Below are positions 26,492 to 35,850 of a DNA stretch of 49,610 bases, piece after piece. Made by a program: the position numbers and the translations under genes. Numbering within the stretch: position 1 is the stretch's first letter; each line of letters begins with the position of its first letter. This stretch comes from Roseateles sp. (GTDB taxonomy: Bacteria; Pseudomonadota; Gammaproteobacteria; Burkholderiales; Burkholderiaceae_C). Location of the stretch: assembly GCA_015657635.1 (NCBI GenBank), contig JACDQM010000142.1, forward strand, positions 1 to 49,610, in the 5' to 3' direction. The notes beneath the pieces are model-generated. The model did no database searches and had not been told where the DNA came from. It saw only the letters and a program-made list of their open reading frames with translations.

Positions 26492-28192
26492 TCAGTCCAA
26501 TTCCACCTCAGTCCGCACGGTGCCGGCGCGATCCGCGCAGGCCGTCAGTGCCAGGCGCGTGCCCTTCGGTGCGCGCACCACCCATTCGCCCACCGCGCGG
26601 TCGGCGGTGATTTCGCGGCTGGGCAGGAAGGCCAGTTGGGTGGCCTTCGGGCCGTGGCCCTCCAGCTGCGGGCCTTCCATGCGTTCCTTGCCGCTGACCA
26701 GGCTGATCTCGGGGCTGCCGGGCAGGTGGATCTCGAACATCACGCCGCGCACCACCTTGCGCTCCAGCGCGCGCTTGGTCACGTAGGCGGGCAGGTAGCC
26801 GGTGTTGGCCACGGCCATGCGCACACGCCAGGTGTCGGGGCCGAGGGCGCGCACTTCGGTGCGCAGCAGTTCCAGCTTGGGCAAGCTCAGCGCGATCTGG
26901 TTCATCCAGCCGGGGAAGCGCGCGGCCTCGCGCTCGCGCAGATGCGGCGGCGGGTTGCGCCAGTAGTTCATCTTGTCCCAGCCGCCGATCTCGATGGCGC
27001 CCAGCTGCGGGTGCAGAAAGGGCTTCCAGTCCACATGGGCCTGGCCGCCGCATTGCTCGTCGCTCCACTTCAGCAGCTTCAGGTCATCTTCCACCGGATG
27101 GTCGCGGAACCAGTCCACCCACTTGTAGCCTTCGATGCCGGCTTCCTTGTTGGGCGACCAGATCTCCACCACCCAGAACAGCGCGCCCAGGTGCTCGTAG
27201 ACCCAGTCCTGCGTGCCGGTGATGATGTCCTTGGGGTGGTACTTGAAGTCGTGCCAGATGCTGACGCTGGGATAGCCGGTGTGCTTTTCGCCGAGCTGCG
27301 AGAAGCGTTTGTAGCTCCACAGGTCTTCGGGAATCATGTCGTCGTCGCTCTGCGTGCCCATGGGCCGCAGGATCACACCGCTGTGGGTGTGATAGCTGAT
27401 GGCCGCGCCGATATTGGGGTGGGCCACGATGAAGTCCACCATCGCCCGCACTTCGGGTTCGCTGGTCGGGTAGGCGCCGGCGCCGGTCTGCTTGTATTCC
27501 TGCCGCCACTCGCTGGGGAAGTTGCGGTTCAGGTCCAGGCCCTCGCGGTCCTTGTTGACGGTGACGGTCAGGCCGTCGTGGTTCTTGATGAAGCCCTCGG
27601 GGATCAGGCGGTAGTACTCGCCGCCGAATTCGCCGGGCTCGCGCGCCACCATCAGGCGCGGCTCGTCGGGGTGCTTCTTGTAGGTGCCGTTGGGGTCGGG
27701 CACGCGCATGGTGAGCATGCGGCCATCACCATCGATGTCTTCCATCGTCAGCCCGTCCACCGGTTCCTCGTCATAGGGGTAGGCACGGGTGGAGCTGCGG
27801 ATGTGGCGCGGCCGGTCGGCCAGCGCCAGCTCAGCACCATCGGGGTTCAGGCGCGGCACCATGTAGATCACGCGGGTGTCCAGCAGCTGGGTCACCTGAG
27901 CGTCGTTGCCGTACTTTCCCAACAGGTCGTGCAGGTAATAGAGGCAGGCGGTGGAGGCGCTCAGCTCGGCGGCGTGGATGTTGCCGTCCAGCCAGAAGGC
28001 CGGCTTGTCGATGTCGGCGCCGGTGGCGGTGTTGGTCAGCACCAGCACCCAGATGTCGCGCCCCTCGAAGCTCTTGCCGATAGAGCGCACCGAAACCAGG
28101 TTCGGTCGGGCCTCGGCATAGGCGAACAGCAGCTGGGTCAGTTCCGGGAAACGGTAGAACTGGTCGAAACGCGGTTGGGGCAAGGCGGCCAT
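26492..28192 (-). CDS. M14 family zinc carboxypeptidase
   Basis: A 566-residue metallopeptidase of the carboxypeptidase A superfamily. Zinc ligands are visible as GNIHAAE (His73, Glu76) and YHTHSG (His about 270). The substrate-carboxylate site is LDLNRNFP (about 220-226) and the catalytic Glu is in FWVVEIWSPN (about 343). The DGDGRMLTMRVPDPNGTYKK insert is characteristic of the bacterial long-form peptidases. A C-terminal beta-rich domain (about 430-566) follows. There is no signal peptide, so it should act in the cytoplasm on imported peptides or cell-wall fragments, which would fit the peptide-uptake genes located 5 kb further on. The start is the ATG at 28192. Confidence 0.9.
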   Translation of the reverse strand: MAALPQPRFDQFYRFPELTQLLFAYAEARPNLVSVRSIGKSFEGRDIWVLVLTNTATGADIDKPAFWLDGNIHAAELSASTACLYYLHDLLGKYGNDAQVTQLLDTRVIYMVPRLNPDGAELALADRPRHIRSSTRAYPYDEEPVDGLTMEDIDGDGRMLTMRVPDPNGTYKKHPDEPRLMVAREPGEFGGEYYRLIPEGFIKNHDGLTVTVNKDREGLDLNRNFPSEWRQEYKQTGAGAYPTSEPEVRAMVDFIVAHPNIGAAISYHTHSGVILRPMGTQSDDDMIPEDLWSYKRFSQLGEKHTGYPSVSIWHDFKYHPKDIITGTQDWVYEHLGALFWVVEIWSPNKEAGIEGYKWVDWFRDHPVEDDLKLLKWSDEQCGGQAHVDWKPFLHPQLGAIEIGGWDKMNYWRNPPPHLREREAARFPGWMNQIALSLPKLELLRTEVRALGPDTWRVRMAVANTGYLPAYVTKRALERKVVRGVMFEIHLPGSPEISLVSGKERMEGPQLEGHGPKATQLAFLPSREITADRAVGEWVVRAPKGTRLALTACADRAGTVRTEVELD

Positions 28193-28294
28193 GGATGAAG
28201 GGGGCGCACGTTGAGATGCGGACCATTGTGCCCCTTCAGGCGTGACGGCATACCCGGGTTAGACCGGGCTGCCGCACACCCCGTGCGAGGGGCG

Positions 28295-29095
28295 TCACTG
28301 GCCTTTGAACAGGCCCTGGAACTGGCGCGATACCGGCAACTTTTCCTCGCGGCCCTTGAGCGTCAGCTGCATGGTGTTCTCGTCCACGCGCACAGCGGTG
28401 GCAATGTGACGGCTGTTGACCAGCACCGAGCGGTGCACCTGCCAGAACTGTTCGGTGTCCAGTTGCGCCAGCAGCTCTTTCAGCGGCGTGCGGATCAACG
28501 CCTCGCCGCCCTCGTAGACCACGCGGGTGTAGCGGTTGTCGCTCTCGAAGTAGATGACATCCTCAGGCGCGATCATCTTCACCTCGCGGCCCAGGCTGGC
28601 CTGGATCAAGCGGCTCTTGGCCGGCGCGGCGGCGGGCAGCAGTTGCTTCAGCAGGGCCTGCAGATCGGCCGCCGCCGGCGCTGCCGCGCTGGGGCTGGCG
28701 GTCTGCTGCAGCCGCGCCTTCAGCCGCGTGATGGCCTGGCCCAGGCGGGCGTCGTCCACCGGCTTCATCACATAGTCCACCGCGCCGGCATCGAAGGCCG
28801 ACAGCGCATGGTCGCCAAAGGCCGTCACGAACACCACATGCGGCGGGTTGGCGGTGGCAGCCATGCGGCTGGCCACCTCGATGCCGGTGAGGCCCGGCAT
28901 GCGGATGTCGAGAAAGCAGATCGTCGGCTCATGCTCCAGAAAGTCGTCCCAGGCGTCCACGCCATGCACGCTGGCGGCCACGATCTGCAGTTCGGGCCAC
29001 AGGCGGGCCAGCGCGGTGCGCAGCTGCTCGCGCGGGCCCTCCTCGTCGTCGGCGATCAAGGCGGTCAGGGGCTTGCTGGTGCTCATCAGGTTCAT
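28295..29095 (-). CDS. LytTR-family response regulator
   Basis: A 266-residue response regulator. The receiver (about 8-125) has the acidic pair ADDEEGPREQL, the phosphoacceptor Asp in CFLDIRMPGLTG, the conserved Thr in VVFVTAFGDHAL and Lys in YVMKPVDD. A linker rich in Ala/Pro leads to the LytTR DNA-binding domain (about 165-262; EDVIYFESDNRYTRVVYEGGEALIRTPLKELL and WQVHRSVLVNSRHI). The ATG at 29095 is preferred: an AGAGGA Shine-Dalgarno lies eight bases upstream. It follows three LytS-type kinases on the same strand with a 61-bp gap, and is the only regulator gene in the cluster. Confidence 0.93.
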   Translation of the reverse strand: MNLMSTSKPLTALIADDEEGPREQLRTALARLWPELQIVAASVHGVDAWDDFLEHEPTICFLDIRMPGLTGIEVASRMAATANPPHVVFVTAFGDHALSAFDAGAVDYVMKPVDDARLGQAITRLKARLQQTASPSAAAPAAADLQALLKQLLPAAAPAKSRLIQASLGREVKMIAPEDVIYFESDNRYTRVVYEGGEALIRTPLKELLAQLDTEQFWQVHRSVLVNSRHIATAVRVDENTMQLTLKGREEKLPVSRQFQGLFKGQ

Positions 29096-29156
29096 CGTCA
29101 GTCCTCTCTCGTTCTCAGTCACTCACTCTGTCTGTTGGTCGGTAGCTCTCGATCGC

Positions 29157-30368
29157 TCAGCGCGGCTTGGGCTCGGCCGCGGCTTCGGGCCGCACCAGCA
29201 CCTGGGCCAGGCAGCCGGCCGGATCAGCCGGCGCCACACGCAAGCGGGCTCGGGCGCCGAAGGCCTGGGCCAGGCGCAGCGAGCTGTTGCGCAGGCCGTG
29301 GCCGGCACCAGCGCCGGTCGGCTGGGCATGGGTGGCAGCGCTGAACTCCAGCTCGGCCGCCAGTCCCGGGCCGTCGTCGATCACCTCGGCCTGCAGGCTG
29401 CCGTCGGCCAGCACATCGGCCCGCAGCAGCACCTCGCCGCCCGAGAGCTGCGGCTGCACGCCATGCTCGACGGCATTTTCAACCAGGGTCAGCAGCAGGC
29501 CCGGCGGCAGCTGGCAGGCCGCGGCGGCTTCGCTGATCTCGACCCGAAAGCGCAGCCGATCGCCCAGCCGCGCCTGCATCACTTCCAGATAGCGCTGCAC
29601 CGCCTCGCCCTCTTCGCCCACCGACAGCAGCGGGCGATCGAACAGCGGCAGCGTGGCGCGCAGATAGGCCGTCAGCGAAGCCAGCATCGGCGCGGCGCGG
29701 TCGTCCTTGCTGGCCACCCAATGCTGCAGCGAGGCTAGCGAGTTGAACAAAAAATGCGGCTGGATCTGCGCGCTGGACAGCTGGCGCGCCAGCTCAGCAG
29801 CCTGCTCGCGCAGGCGCTGGTCGCTCAGCCAGTCGGCCAGGAACTCGTTGCGCCACATCGCCAGCACCCACAGCCCGAAGCTGGCCAGCAGCAGCAGCGC
29901 CACACCCATCTGGGCCACCGTGGTCTTTCCCACTGAGAAATCCAGGTGCATGAAGCCCGCATAGACGCCCAGCAGGAAATTGCTGAAGACGCTGATCGCG
30001 ATCACCCACAGATAGCCCAGGTAGAGCGAGCGCATCGTCGGCCGGCGCCACACCCAGGCGGCCACGCGCATCAGCGCCAGCGCCATCACGAAGTCGACGA
30101 CGAACCCGGCCACCTGCAGCGCAGGCTCCAGCATCCAGCTCAGCAGGATCGCCAGCGCCAGCGCGCTGACGACCGAGGCCGCTTGAACGCTGGGCGAGAT
30201 GCCCGAGGCGCGCTGGCCCAGCAGCTGCCACTCGGCCTCGCTGAATTTGTGGCGCGGGCCCAGCATCAGCACCACATGCCAGTCCAAGGCGGCGAACCAG
30301 GCCTTGGCCTTCTGCAGCGCCGTGTCCGTGCGCGCTGTCGTTGTCGTCGTCGTTGTTGTTGTCGTCAT
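29157..30368 (-). CDS. LytS/YehU-like sensor histidine kinase 1 (with poly-Thr N terminus)
   Basis: A 403-residue sensor kinase. About four membrane segments lie between residues 55 and 185, followed by the His_kinase domain with phosphoacceptor AQIQPHFLFNSLASLQHW and an HATPase with LVENAVEHG, DDGPGL and GHGLRNSSLRL. The N terminus is ten consecutive threonines encoded by a mixed ACG/ACA triplet repeat, unlike anything in its neighbours. Its start codon overlaps the stop of the next kinase upstream (ATGA), so translation is probably coupled. The segment GPRHKFSEAEW near residue 37 matches a segment of kinase 2 (GPARRFSAAEM), indicating that the two are paralogues. Confidence 0.92.
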   Translation of the reverse strand: MTTTTTTTTTTARTDTALQKAKAWFAALDWHVVLMLGPRHKFSEAEWQLLGQRASGISPSVQAASVVSALALAILLSWMLEPALQVAGFVVDFVMALALMRVAAWVWRRPTMRSLYLGYLWVIAISVFSNFLLGVYAGFMHLDFSVGKTTVAQMGVALLLLASFGLWVLAMWRNEFLADWLSDQRLREQAAELARQLSSAQIQPHFLFNSLASLQHWVASKDDRAAPMLASLTAYLRATLPLFDRPLLSVGEEGEAVQRYLEVMQARLGDRLRFRVEISEAAAACQLPPGLLLTLVENAVEHGVQPQLSGGEVLLRADVLADGSLQAEVIDDGPGLAAELEFSAATHAQPTGAGAGHGLRNSSLRLAQAFGARARLRVAPADPAGCLAQVLVRPEAAAEPKPR

Positions 30369-31492
30369 TGCGTGTGTTCTCCCTGGGCGGCGCTGGCCTG
30401 CAGCGGCAGGCTCAGCGTGGCAACACAACCACCGGTCTCGGCCGAGTTGGCCAGCGTCAGGCTGGCCTCGGCGCCAAAAGCCTGGGTCAGGCGCTCTCGG
30501 CTGTTGGCCAGCCCGACGCCACGGCGGCCGGCGCCGACAGCTGCTTCGGTGTCGACCGACAAGCCCGGGCCGTCATCGCTGACGCTGAGCTCCGCCATGC
30601 CGCCCACACGCCGGGCCTCGATGCGTACGCAGGCCGTGCCCAGCTTGGGCATCACGCCGTGTTCGATGGCGTTCTCCACCAGGGTCAGCAGCAGCGCGGG
30701 GGGCAGGCGCTGGTCCAGCAGACCGGGCTCGATCTCGATCTCCACCCGCAGCCGCTCGCCGACGCGGGCCTGCATCACCGCCAGGTATTCGCGCACCGCA
30801 GCCAGCTCTTCGCCCAGCTTGAGCTGCTCGCGGTTGAACAGCGGCAGCGTGGCGCGCAGATAGCCGGTCAGCGAGCGCAGCAGCGGCGTGGCGCGCGCGT
30901 CGCCGCTGCTGACCCAATGGTCGAGCGCCGCCAGCGAGTTGAACAGGAAGTGCGGCTGGATCTGCGCCTGCAGCAGCTGGGTCTGCAAGGCCGTGTGGCG
31001 GCGCTGGTCGTCGAGCTCGCGCAGCCGTGCTTCGATCTGCTGCACCCGGAAGATCACCAGAATCCACCAGCCGCTGGCTGCCGCGAAAAACCAGGCGCCC
31101 ATCAGCATCATCGGCAGATTCATCCAGTCTCGCCCCATGATCTTGACACCCGCGAAGCTCAACAGGCCGAACAGCGCGCCCGCCCCAAAGGACAGCAGGT
31201 TCAAGGCTTTGCGTGTGGGGTGCTGCCACAACCACTGCGCCACACGCAGGCTCAGCCAGGTCAGCAGCAGCAGGCCCGCGAAGAGGATGGGGGAGCGCAG
31301 GCCTCCAAACCCCTGGACCGTTACTGCCAGCAGCACGATCACATTGATCAGCACCATGTGGTCGATCATGCGTGGCCAGGGCTGGCCGCCGGCCCGCTCC
31401 ATCTCGGCGGCGCTGAAGCGGCGCGCGGGGCCGGGATACCAGTACTGGCTCCAGTTCGTGCAGCCCGCTGCCGGCTTGGATTCACCGCGCAT
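30365..31492 (-). CDS. LytS/YehU-like sensor histidine kinase 2
   Basis: A 375-residue sensor kinase with about four membrane segments (MVLINVIVLLAVTVQGF, ILFAGLLLLTWLSLRVA, NLLSFGAGALFGLLSFAG, MMLMGAWFFAAASGWWIL), phosphoacceptor His in QIQPHFLFNSLAALDHW, an N-box LVENAIEHGV and an ATP-lid region GLANSRERLTQAFG. It overlaps the stop of the upstream kinase by 11 bp and kinase 1 by 4 bp, so it lies between the two in one transcript. It is closer to kinase 1 than to kinase 3. The sensed signal is unknown; such kinases typically sense through membrane segments rather than a large periplasmic domain. Confidence 0.92.
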   Translation of the reverse strand: MRGESKPAAGCTNWSQYWYPGPARRFSAAEMERAGGQPWPRMIDHMVLINVIVLLAVTVQGFGGLRSPILFAGLLLLTWLSLRVAQWLWQHPTRKALNLLSFGAGALFGLLSFAGVKIMGRDWMNLPMMLMGAWFFAAASGWWILVIFRVQQIEARLRELDDQRRHTALQTQLLQAQIQPHFLFNSLAALDHWVSSGDARATPLLRSLTGYLRATLPLFNREQLKLGEELAAVREYLAVMQARVGERLRVEIEIEPGLLDQRLPPALLLTLVENAIEHGVMPKLGTACVRIEARRVGGMAELSVSDDGPGLSVDTEAAVGAGRRGVGLANSRERLTQAFGAEASLTLANSAETGGCVATLSLPLQASAAQGEHTQ

Positions 31493-32669
31493 CGCCCGCT
31501 CCTTGTGCTTCGACCATCAGTTCGGCGCAGGTGCCACCTTCGTCGGCTGCACTCAGGTGCAGGCGGGCCCGGGCGCCGAACACGGCCTCCAGTCGGGCGC
31601 GGCTGTTGCTCACGCCGAGGCCTGCCTGCCAGTCGCCAGCCAGGCCCACCCCGTCGTCTTGAACGCGCACAGTCCAGCCATCCGCGCCCAGGGGCTGCAG
31701 CGAGACGCGCAAGCTACCGCCTGACAGCGTGGGGGCCAGGCCATGTTCCAGCGCGTTCTCCACCAGGCTGAGCACGATGCCGGGCGGCAGCTGCGCGCGC
31801 TCGGCGGTGGCGGCGTCGATGTCGAGCTCGTAGCGCAGGCGCTCGCCCCAGCGGGCCTGCATCACGCTCAGGTAATGGCCCACCAGCGCCAGCTCCTCGG
31901 CCAGGCTGACCTGGGGCTTGAGCATCAGCTCGGCCGAGCCGCGCAGAAAAGCCGTCAGCGCGCGCAGCAGGCCGCTGGCGCGCGCATCGCCACTGTCCAC
32001 CCAGTGCTGAACGGCCGACAGGGTGTTGAAGATGAAGTGCGGCTGGATCTGCGCCTGCAGCAGGCGCAGCCGGGCCTCGCTGGCTTCGCGGGCGATCTGC
32101 GCGCGCTCTTCGGCAGCCCGCGCCTCCTGCAGTTCCTGCTGCAGCTGGTAGCGACGCGCCGCCGCCGTCAACCCGACCAGCAGCGCCATCACCAGGCCCA
32201 CGCTGAGCCCGACCGGAACACCGATGCGCAGCAGCTTGTCGAGCTCGCTGTCCAGCGCGCTGAGACCGGCCAGCCCATGCTTGGCCAAGCGCCCGGCGAC
32301 CCAGCCCGTGAGCACACCCGCCAGCGTGGCCAGTGTGATGCGCAACACCATGCGACCGAGGCCGCGCCGGCCCATCGCCTTGTCCGGCTGCAGCCAGGCC
32401 GCGACCAGCACGATCACCAGTGCCAGGATCACCATGCTGCTGAGAACCAGGGCCATGAGCACAGGCATCCCAGCCGCACACAGGCCGGCCGTGGCGCCGC
32501 CGATCGAGCCCAGCAAGCCGAGCCAGATCCACAGGCCGCGGCGGCTGTAGAGCAGCCGGTCCATGGCCCGCGCCTGCGCCTGCAGCGGCGGCTCCATGCG
32601 CTGGTAAAAGGGCTCGGCCCAGGCAAAGTACCAGCGCTGGAATCGGTTGTGTTGGGGTTCGGTACTCAT
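31482..32669 (-). CDS. LytS/YehU-like sensor histidine kinase 3 (first of the operon)
   Basis: A 395-residue sensor kinase. About four membrane segments (LWIWLGLLGSIGGATAG, MALVLSSMVILALVIVLVAAW, LRITLATLAGVLTGWVAG, VPVGLSVGLVMALLVG) lead into an alpha-helical linker rich in RAAEERAQIAREASEARLR, then the phosphoacceptor in QIQPHFIFNTLSAVQHW, N-box LVENALEHGL and the DDGVGL and GLGVSNSRARLE motifs. It is the most divergent of the three (Ile-Phe and Thr in place of Leu-Phe and Ser near the His). The ATG at 32669 is chosen because the 11 upstream codons do not look like coding sequence. It should be transcribed first, from the divergent spacer shared with a TonB receptor gene. Confidence 0.92.
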   Translation of the reverse strand: MSTEPQHNRFQRWYFAWAEPFYQRMEPPLQAQARAMDRLLYSRRGLWIWLGLLGSIGGATAGLCAAGMPVLMALVLSSMVILALVIVLVAAWLQPDKAMGRRGLGRMVLRITLATLAGVLTGWVAGRLAKHGLAGLSALDSELDKLLRIGVPVGLSVGLVMALLVGLTAAARRYQLQQELQEARAAEERAQIAREASEARLRLLQAQIQPHFIFNTLSAVQHWVDSGDARASGLLRALTAFLRGSAELMLKPQVSLAEELALVGHYLSVMQARWGERLRYELDIDAATAERAQLPPGIVLSLVENALEHGLAPTLSGGSLRVSLQPLGADGWTVRVQDDGVGLAGDWQAGLGVSNSRARLEAVFGARARLHLSAADEGGTCAELMVEAQGAGDAR

Positions 32670-33052
32670 GGGCCGGAGTCTAGGCAAGACTCGCATGGCC
32701 ACGTCTCAGCGAGCGGCGAGCTGCGGATAGGGCCGATAAATGGCAGTCGCGCCCGGCTCAGCCGCTTCGATTCAGCCCTCAGCCGACGACGCGGCCTGCC
32801 GGGGATCGCCCGTTGACCACTCAAATGAGCGGCCGCGTTGGGAAAAAAATGTTGCATTCACACGACTCTGGTAGCAGTCCGGACTGAAACATTTCACCGA
32901 TTCCTTAGACTCCGATCCCTTGCGAAAGTCATGGCCCAGGCTCAACGGCCAGCGCCCATGCTTGATCTTGCCAAGTCGGCCACTTGCCACAACACCTGCC
33001 AACGGGCCGTGATTTCCGTGCTACCAGCACAATCTGAATCGGAGTCATTTTC
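32670..33052. promoter_or_regulatory. divergent control region between the kinase operon and TonB receptor 1
   Basis: This 383-bp spacer must hold promoters for both flanking units. A perfect 12-bp palindrome, CAGTCC-GGACTG, occurs at 32875-32886 near the middle and could be an operator. A TTGCAT box lies at 32852-32857, but I could not find a convincing -10 element at the right distance. The receptor start is preceded by GGAG ten bases upstream. No small gene is supported in the spacer. Confidence 0.4.
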
Positions 33053-35839
33053 ATGCGTTCCTCCCGTCGTCTAGCCCTCCGCCTGACTGCACTTGCAGCT
33101 GGCCTCGCCTGCATGCACGCCCAGGCCCAACAAGCCCCCGCAGCAACGGAGCAACTGCAGCGCATCGAGATCACCGGTTCGAACATCAAGCGCATCAGCA
33201 CTGAATCGGCCGTGCCGGTTCAGGTCATCACGCGCGAGCAGATTGAGGCTTCCGGCGTCACGACCGTCAAGGGCCTGATCGACGAACTCGCCGCCTCCAC
33301 CGGCGGTCTGTCCGACATCGAAGGCGCAAACCGCTTCTCGCCCGGCGCTTCCGCCATCTCGCTGCGCAACCTGGGCGCACAAGCCACGCTGCTGCTGCTG
33401 AACGGCCGTCGCGTTGCCCCCTACGGCCTGGCCGACTACGCCACGCTGTTCAGCAATGTGGACTCGCTGCCGCTGGAAGCGATCGAGCGCATTGAAGTGC
33501 TGAAGAGCGGCGCTTCCGCCATTTACGGCTCGGACGCCGTGGCCGGCGTGATCAACGTGATCACTCGCCGTGATTACAAGGGCACACAGCTGTCCGGTTG
33601 GATGGCCAACTCGCTGAACAACTCCAACTTCGGCGAAAAGGGCGCTTCGTTCGTGATGGGCCGTGGCGACATCGTCCAGGACCGCTACAACGTGGTGGCC
33701 ATGGTCAGCGCCTATCAGCGTGACCCGCTGTTCTACAGCCAGATCATGGGTGACACCAACCCCGAACTGACCAAGTACAGCCCCAGCTACGGCACACCTT
33801 CCAGCTACAGCTGGCCCGGCAACATCATCGGCCAAGGCCCTCTGGCCGGCTGCACCGATGTGCGCAGCAACCTGTGCATGTACGACCGCTACGAGCGTTT
33901 CCAGGCCATCCCCAGCGCGGACCGTCTGAACCTGATGGTGAATGCTCGTTACGCGCTGAGCGCCGACACCGAGCTGTTCCTGGACACGATGTACTCGCGC
34001 ACCGAGGTTTCGTATTTCGGCGCCCACAACATCTACGGTGGCCCTTCGGCTGGCACGACGACCTGGGGTGACCCGTCGACCAACAGCTCCAAGATCTTCC
34101 GCTACGTGCTGCTGCCGGCTACCCACCCGCTGAACAAGCTGGGTCGTCCCGCAGAGTTGCGCTATCGCTTCATCGACAGCGGCGCCGGCAAGAGCGTCAC
34201 TGCGGATGAATACCGTGTCGTGGGCGGTGCCAAGGGCACGTTCAACAGCTACGACTGGGAAGTTGCGGTGCAGCAGCTGGGCAGCAAGGCAGTGTCCAAG
34301 GATCGCGGCTCGTTCAGCGAAACCGGTTTCAAGGAGGTCATCGGTGACTGGAACAACCCGGGCGCTGATTTCTTCAACCGCGGCTACAAAATCGGCCAGA
34401 CCAACAGCCCTGAAGTGCTGAACAAGCTGTTCCCCACTTATGGCTACACCGGCAAGATCGCCCAGACCGCACTGGACGGCAAGATCAGCGGCGAGCTGAT
34501 GAAGCTGCCCGCAGGTCAGCTGGCCTTCGCAGCAGGCGGTGAAGTCCGTCATGAGTCGGTGTCGATTGACCCGACGCAGAACCTACGCAAGGGTGACATC
34601 GTCGGCAACGGCCTGTCCGCCGCCGATGCCTCGCGCACCTTCTACGCCGCCTTCGGCGAGTTGAGCATCCCGGTGGTGAAGGGCCTCGAAGCCCAGGTCG
34701 CCGCACGTCTGGACAAGTTCCCTGGCTTTGACGCTCACCTGTCGCCCAAGCTGGCGCTGCGCTACCAGCCGACCAAGGAGTTGCTGTTCCGCGGCACGAT
34801 CGAGAACGGCTTCCGTGCCCCCAACCTGACGGAAAGCGCCGAGTCGACCAAGTTCGCTTTCCAGCGCGCGTCTGACCCGAAGCGTTGCGGCCAGGCCCTG
34901 AGCCTGCGTGCCGATCTGGTCAAGCAAGCCCAGGCCCTGCCGGCATCGGACCCGAACCGTGCCCTGCTGCTGTCGCGCGCTGACTCGGTGCAGACGGCGG
35001 AGTGCGGTTCTGTGGCGCTGATCACCAAGAACAACCCCAACCTGAAGCCGGAAACCGCCAAGAGCCATTCGCTGGGCATCGTGCTGGAGCCGATCAACAA
35101 CGTCAGCGTCTCGCTTGACTACTGGAGCATCAACCGCAAGGACGAAATCTCGGCTCGCAGCGCGACTCGCATCCTCGCCGAGGAAGGCGCCGCTGGTTCT
35201 CCCGAAGTTCTGCGGAACTCCCTGGCAACGGACACGACCTTCACGGCGGCCGAACAAGCGAAGTATGGCGTGGCCGCAGGCCGCATCAACGCCCTGCTGC
35301 GCAACTTCGTCAACCTGAACCGCACCAAGACTGACGGTGTGGATGCCGAGTTCCGCCTGCGCACCGAGACGCCGCTGGGTCGCCTGACCACGCAGCTGAC
35401 CGCGACCTACCTGAACTCGCTGTACTCGTGGAACACCACCACAAACCAGTGGAGCCACAACTACGCTGGCTTCTATGAGTACCCGCGTCTGCGCACCAAT
35501 GTGTCGTTCACGCTGCGCATGCCCAAGTGGACCCACGGTGTCAGCTTCATCTCGAACACCGGCTCCAACGGCCTGGGCTACAGCCCGACCGACACCTTCT
35601 GCAAGGACTACGGCATCTCAGCCGGCGATTGCAAGTGGCCGGGCAACACCGTCACCAACTACTTCGTGGCCTACACCGGCGTGAAGAACCTGTCCGTGCA
35701 GCTGAACGTCAACAACGTGTTCAACAAGCTCGGCCAGCTGGACGTGCGTTCCTTCGTCGAGCCAGGCGGCATCATCCCCGCCCAGTTCGCTGACTCCATG
35801 AAGGCTTCGTACCGCCTGTCGGCCACGTACAAGTTCTGA
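33053..35839 (+). CDS. TonB-dependent outer-membrane receptor 1
   Basis: A 928-residue outer-membrane receptor. The signal peptide (LALRLTALAAGLACMHAQAQ) is followed by an EITGSNIKRI segment near the N terminus of the mature protein, the plug domain (about 45-170, with LNGRRVAPYGLADYATLFSNVDSLP and VLKSGASAIYGSDAVAGVINVITR) and a 22-strand barrel ending in an aromatic C terminus (ATYKF). This N-terminal plug layout and the ITGSNIKR motif resemble the large receptor group used by Xanthomonas, Caulobacter and Roseateles relatives for polymer-derived or peptide substrates; the substrate cannot be told. Two hairpins follow the gene. It is adjacent to and co-oriented with an S9 peptidase. Confidence 0.93.
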   Translation: MRSSRRLALRLTALAAGLACMHAQAQQAPAATEQLQRIEITGSNIKRISTESAVPVQVITREQIEASGVTTVKGLIDELAASTGGLSDIEGANRFSPGASAISLRNLGAQATLLLLNGRRVAPYGLADYATLFSNVDSLPLEAIERIEVLKSGASAIYGSDAVAGVINVITRRDYKGTQLSGWMANSLNNSNFGEKGASFVMGRGDIVQDRYNVVAMVSAYQRDPLFYSQIMGDTNPELTKYSPSYGTPSSYSWPGNIIGQGPLAGCTDVRSNLCMYDRYERFQAIPSADRLNLMVNARYALSADTELFLDTMYSRTEVSYFGAHNIYGGPSAGTTTWGDPSTNSSKIFRYVLLPATHPLNKLGRPAELRYRFIDSGAGKSVTADEYRVVGGAKGTFNSYDWEVAVQQLGSKAVSKDRGSFSETGFKEVIGDWNNPGADFFNRGYKIGQTNSPEVLNKLFPTYGYTGKIAQTALDGKISGELMKLPAGQLAFAAGGEVRHESVSIDPTQNLRKGDIVGNGLSAADASRTFYAAFGELSIPVVKGLEAQVAARLDKFPGFDAHLSPKLALRYQPTKELLFRGTIENGFRAPNLTESAESTKFAFQRASDPKRCGQALSLRADLVKQAQALPASDPNRALLLSRADSVQTAECGSVALITKNNPNLKPETAKSHSLGIVLEPINNVSVSLDYWSINRKDEISARSATRILAEEGAAGSPEVLRNSLATDTTFTAAEQAKYGVAAGRINALLRNFVNLNRTKTDGVDAEFRLRTETPLGRLTTQLTATYLNSLYSWNTTTNQWSHNYAGFYEYPRLRTNVSFTLRMPKWTHGVSFISNTGSNGLGYSPTDTFCKDYGISAGDCKWPGNTVTNYFVAYTGVKNLSVQLNVNNVFNKLGQLDVRSFVEPGGIIPAQFADSMKASYRLSATYKF

Positions 35840-35850
35840 TGACAGGGTTT

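Noticed and set aside
29157..32669. One kinase gene split by frameshifts rather than three kinases
   Set aside because: Each frame has its own membrane segments, phosphoacceptor His and ATP-binding site, so they are three complete genes.
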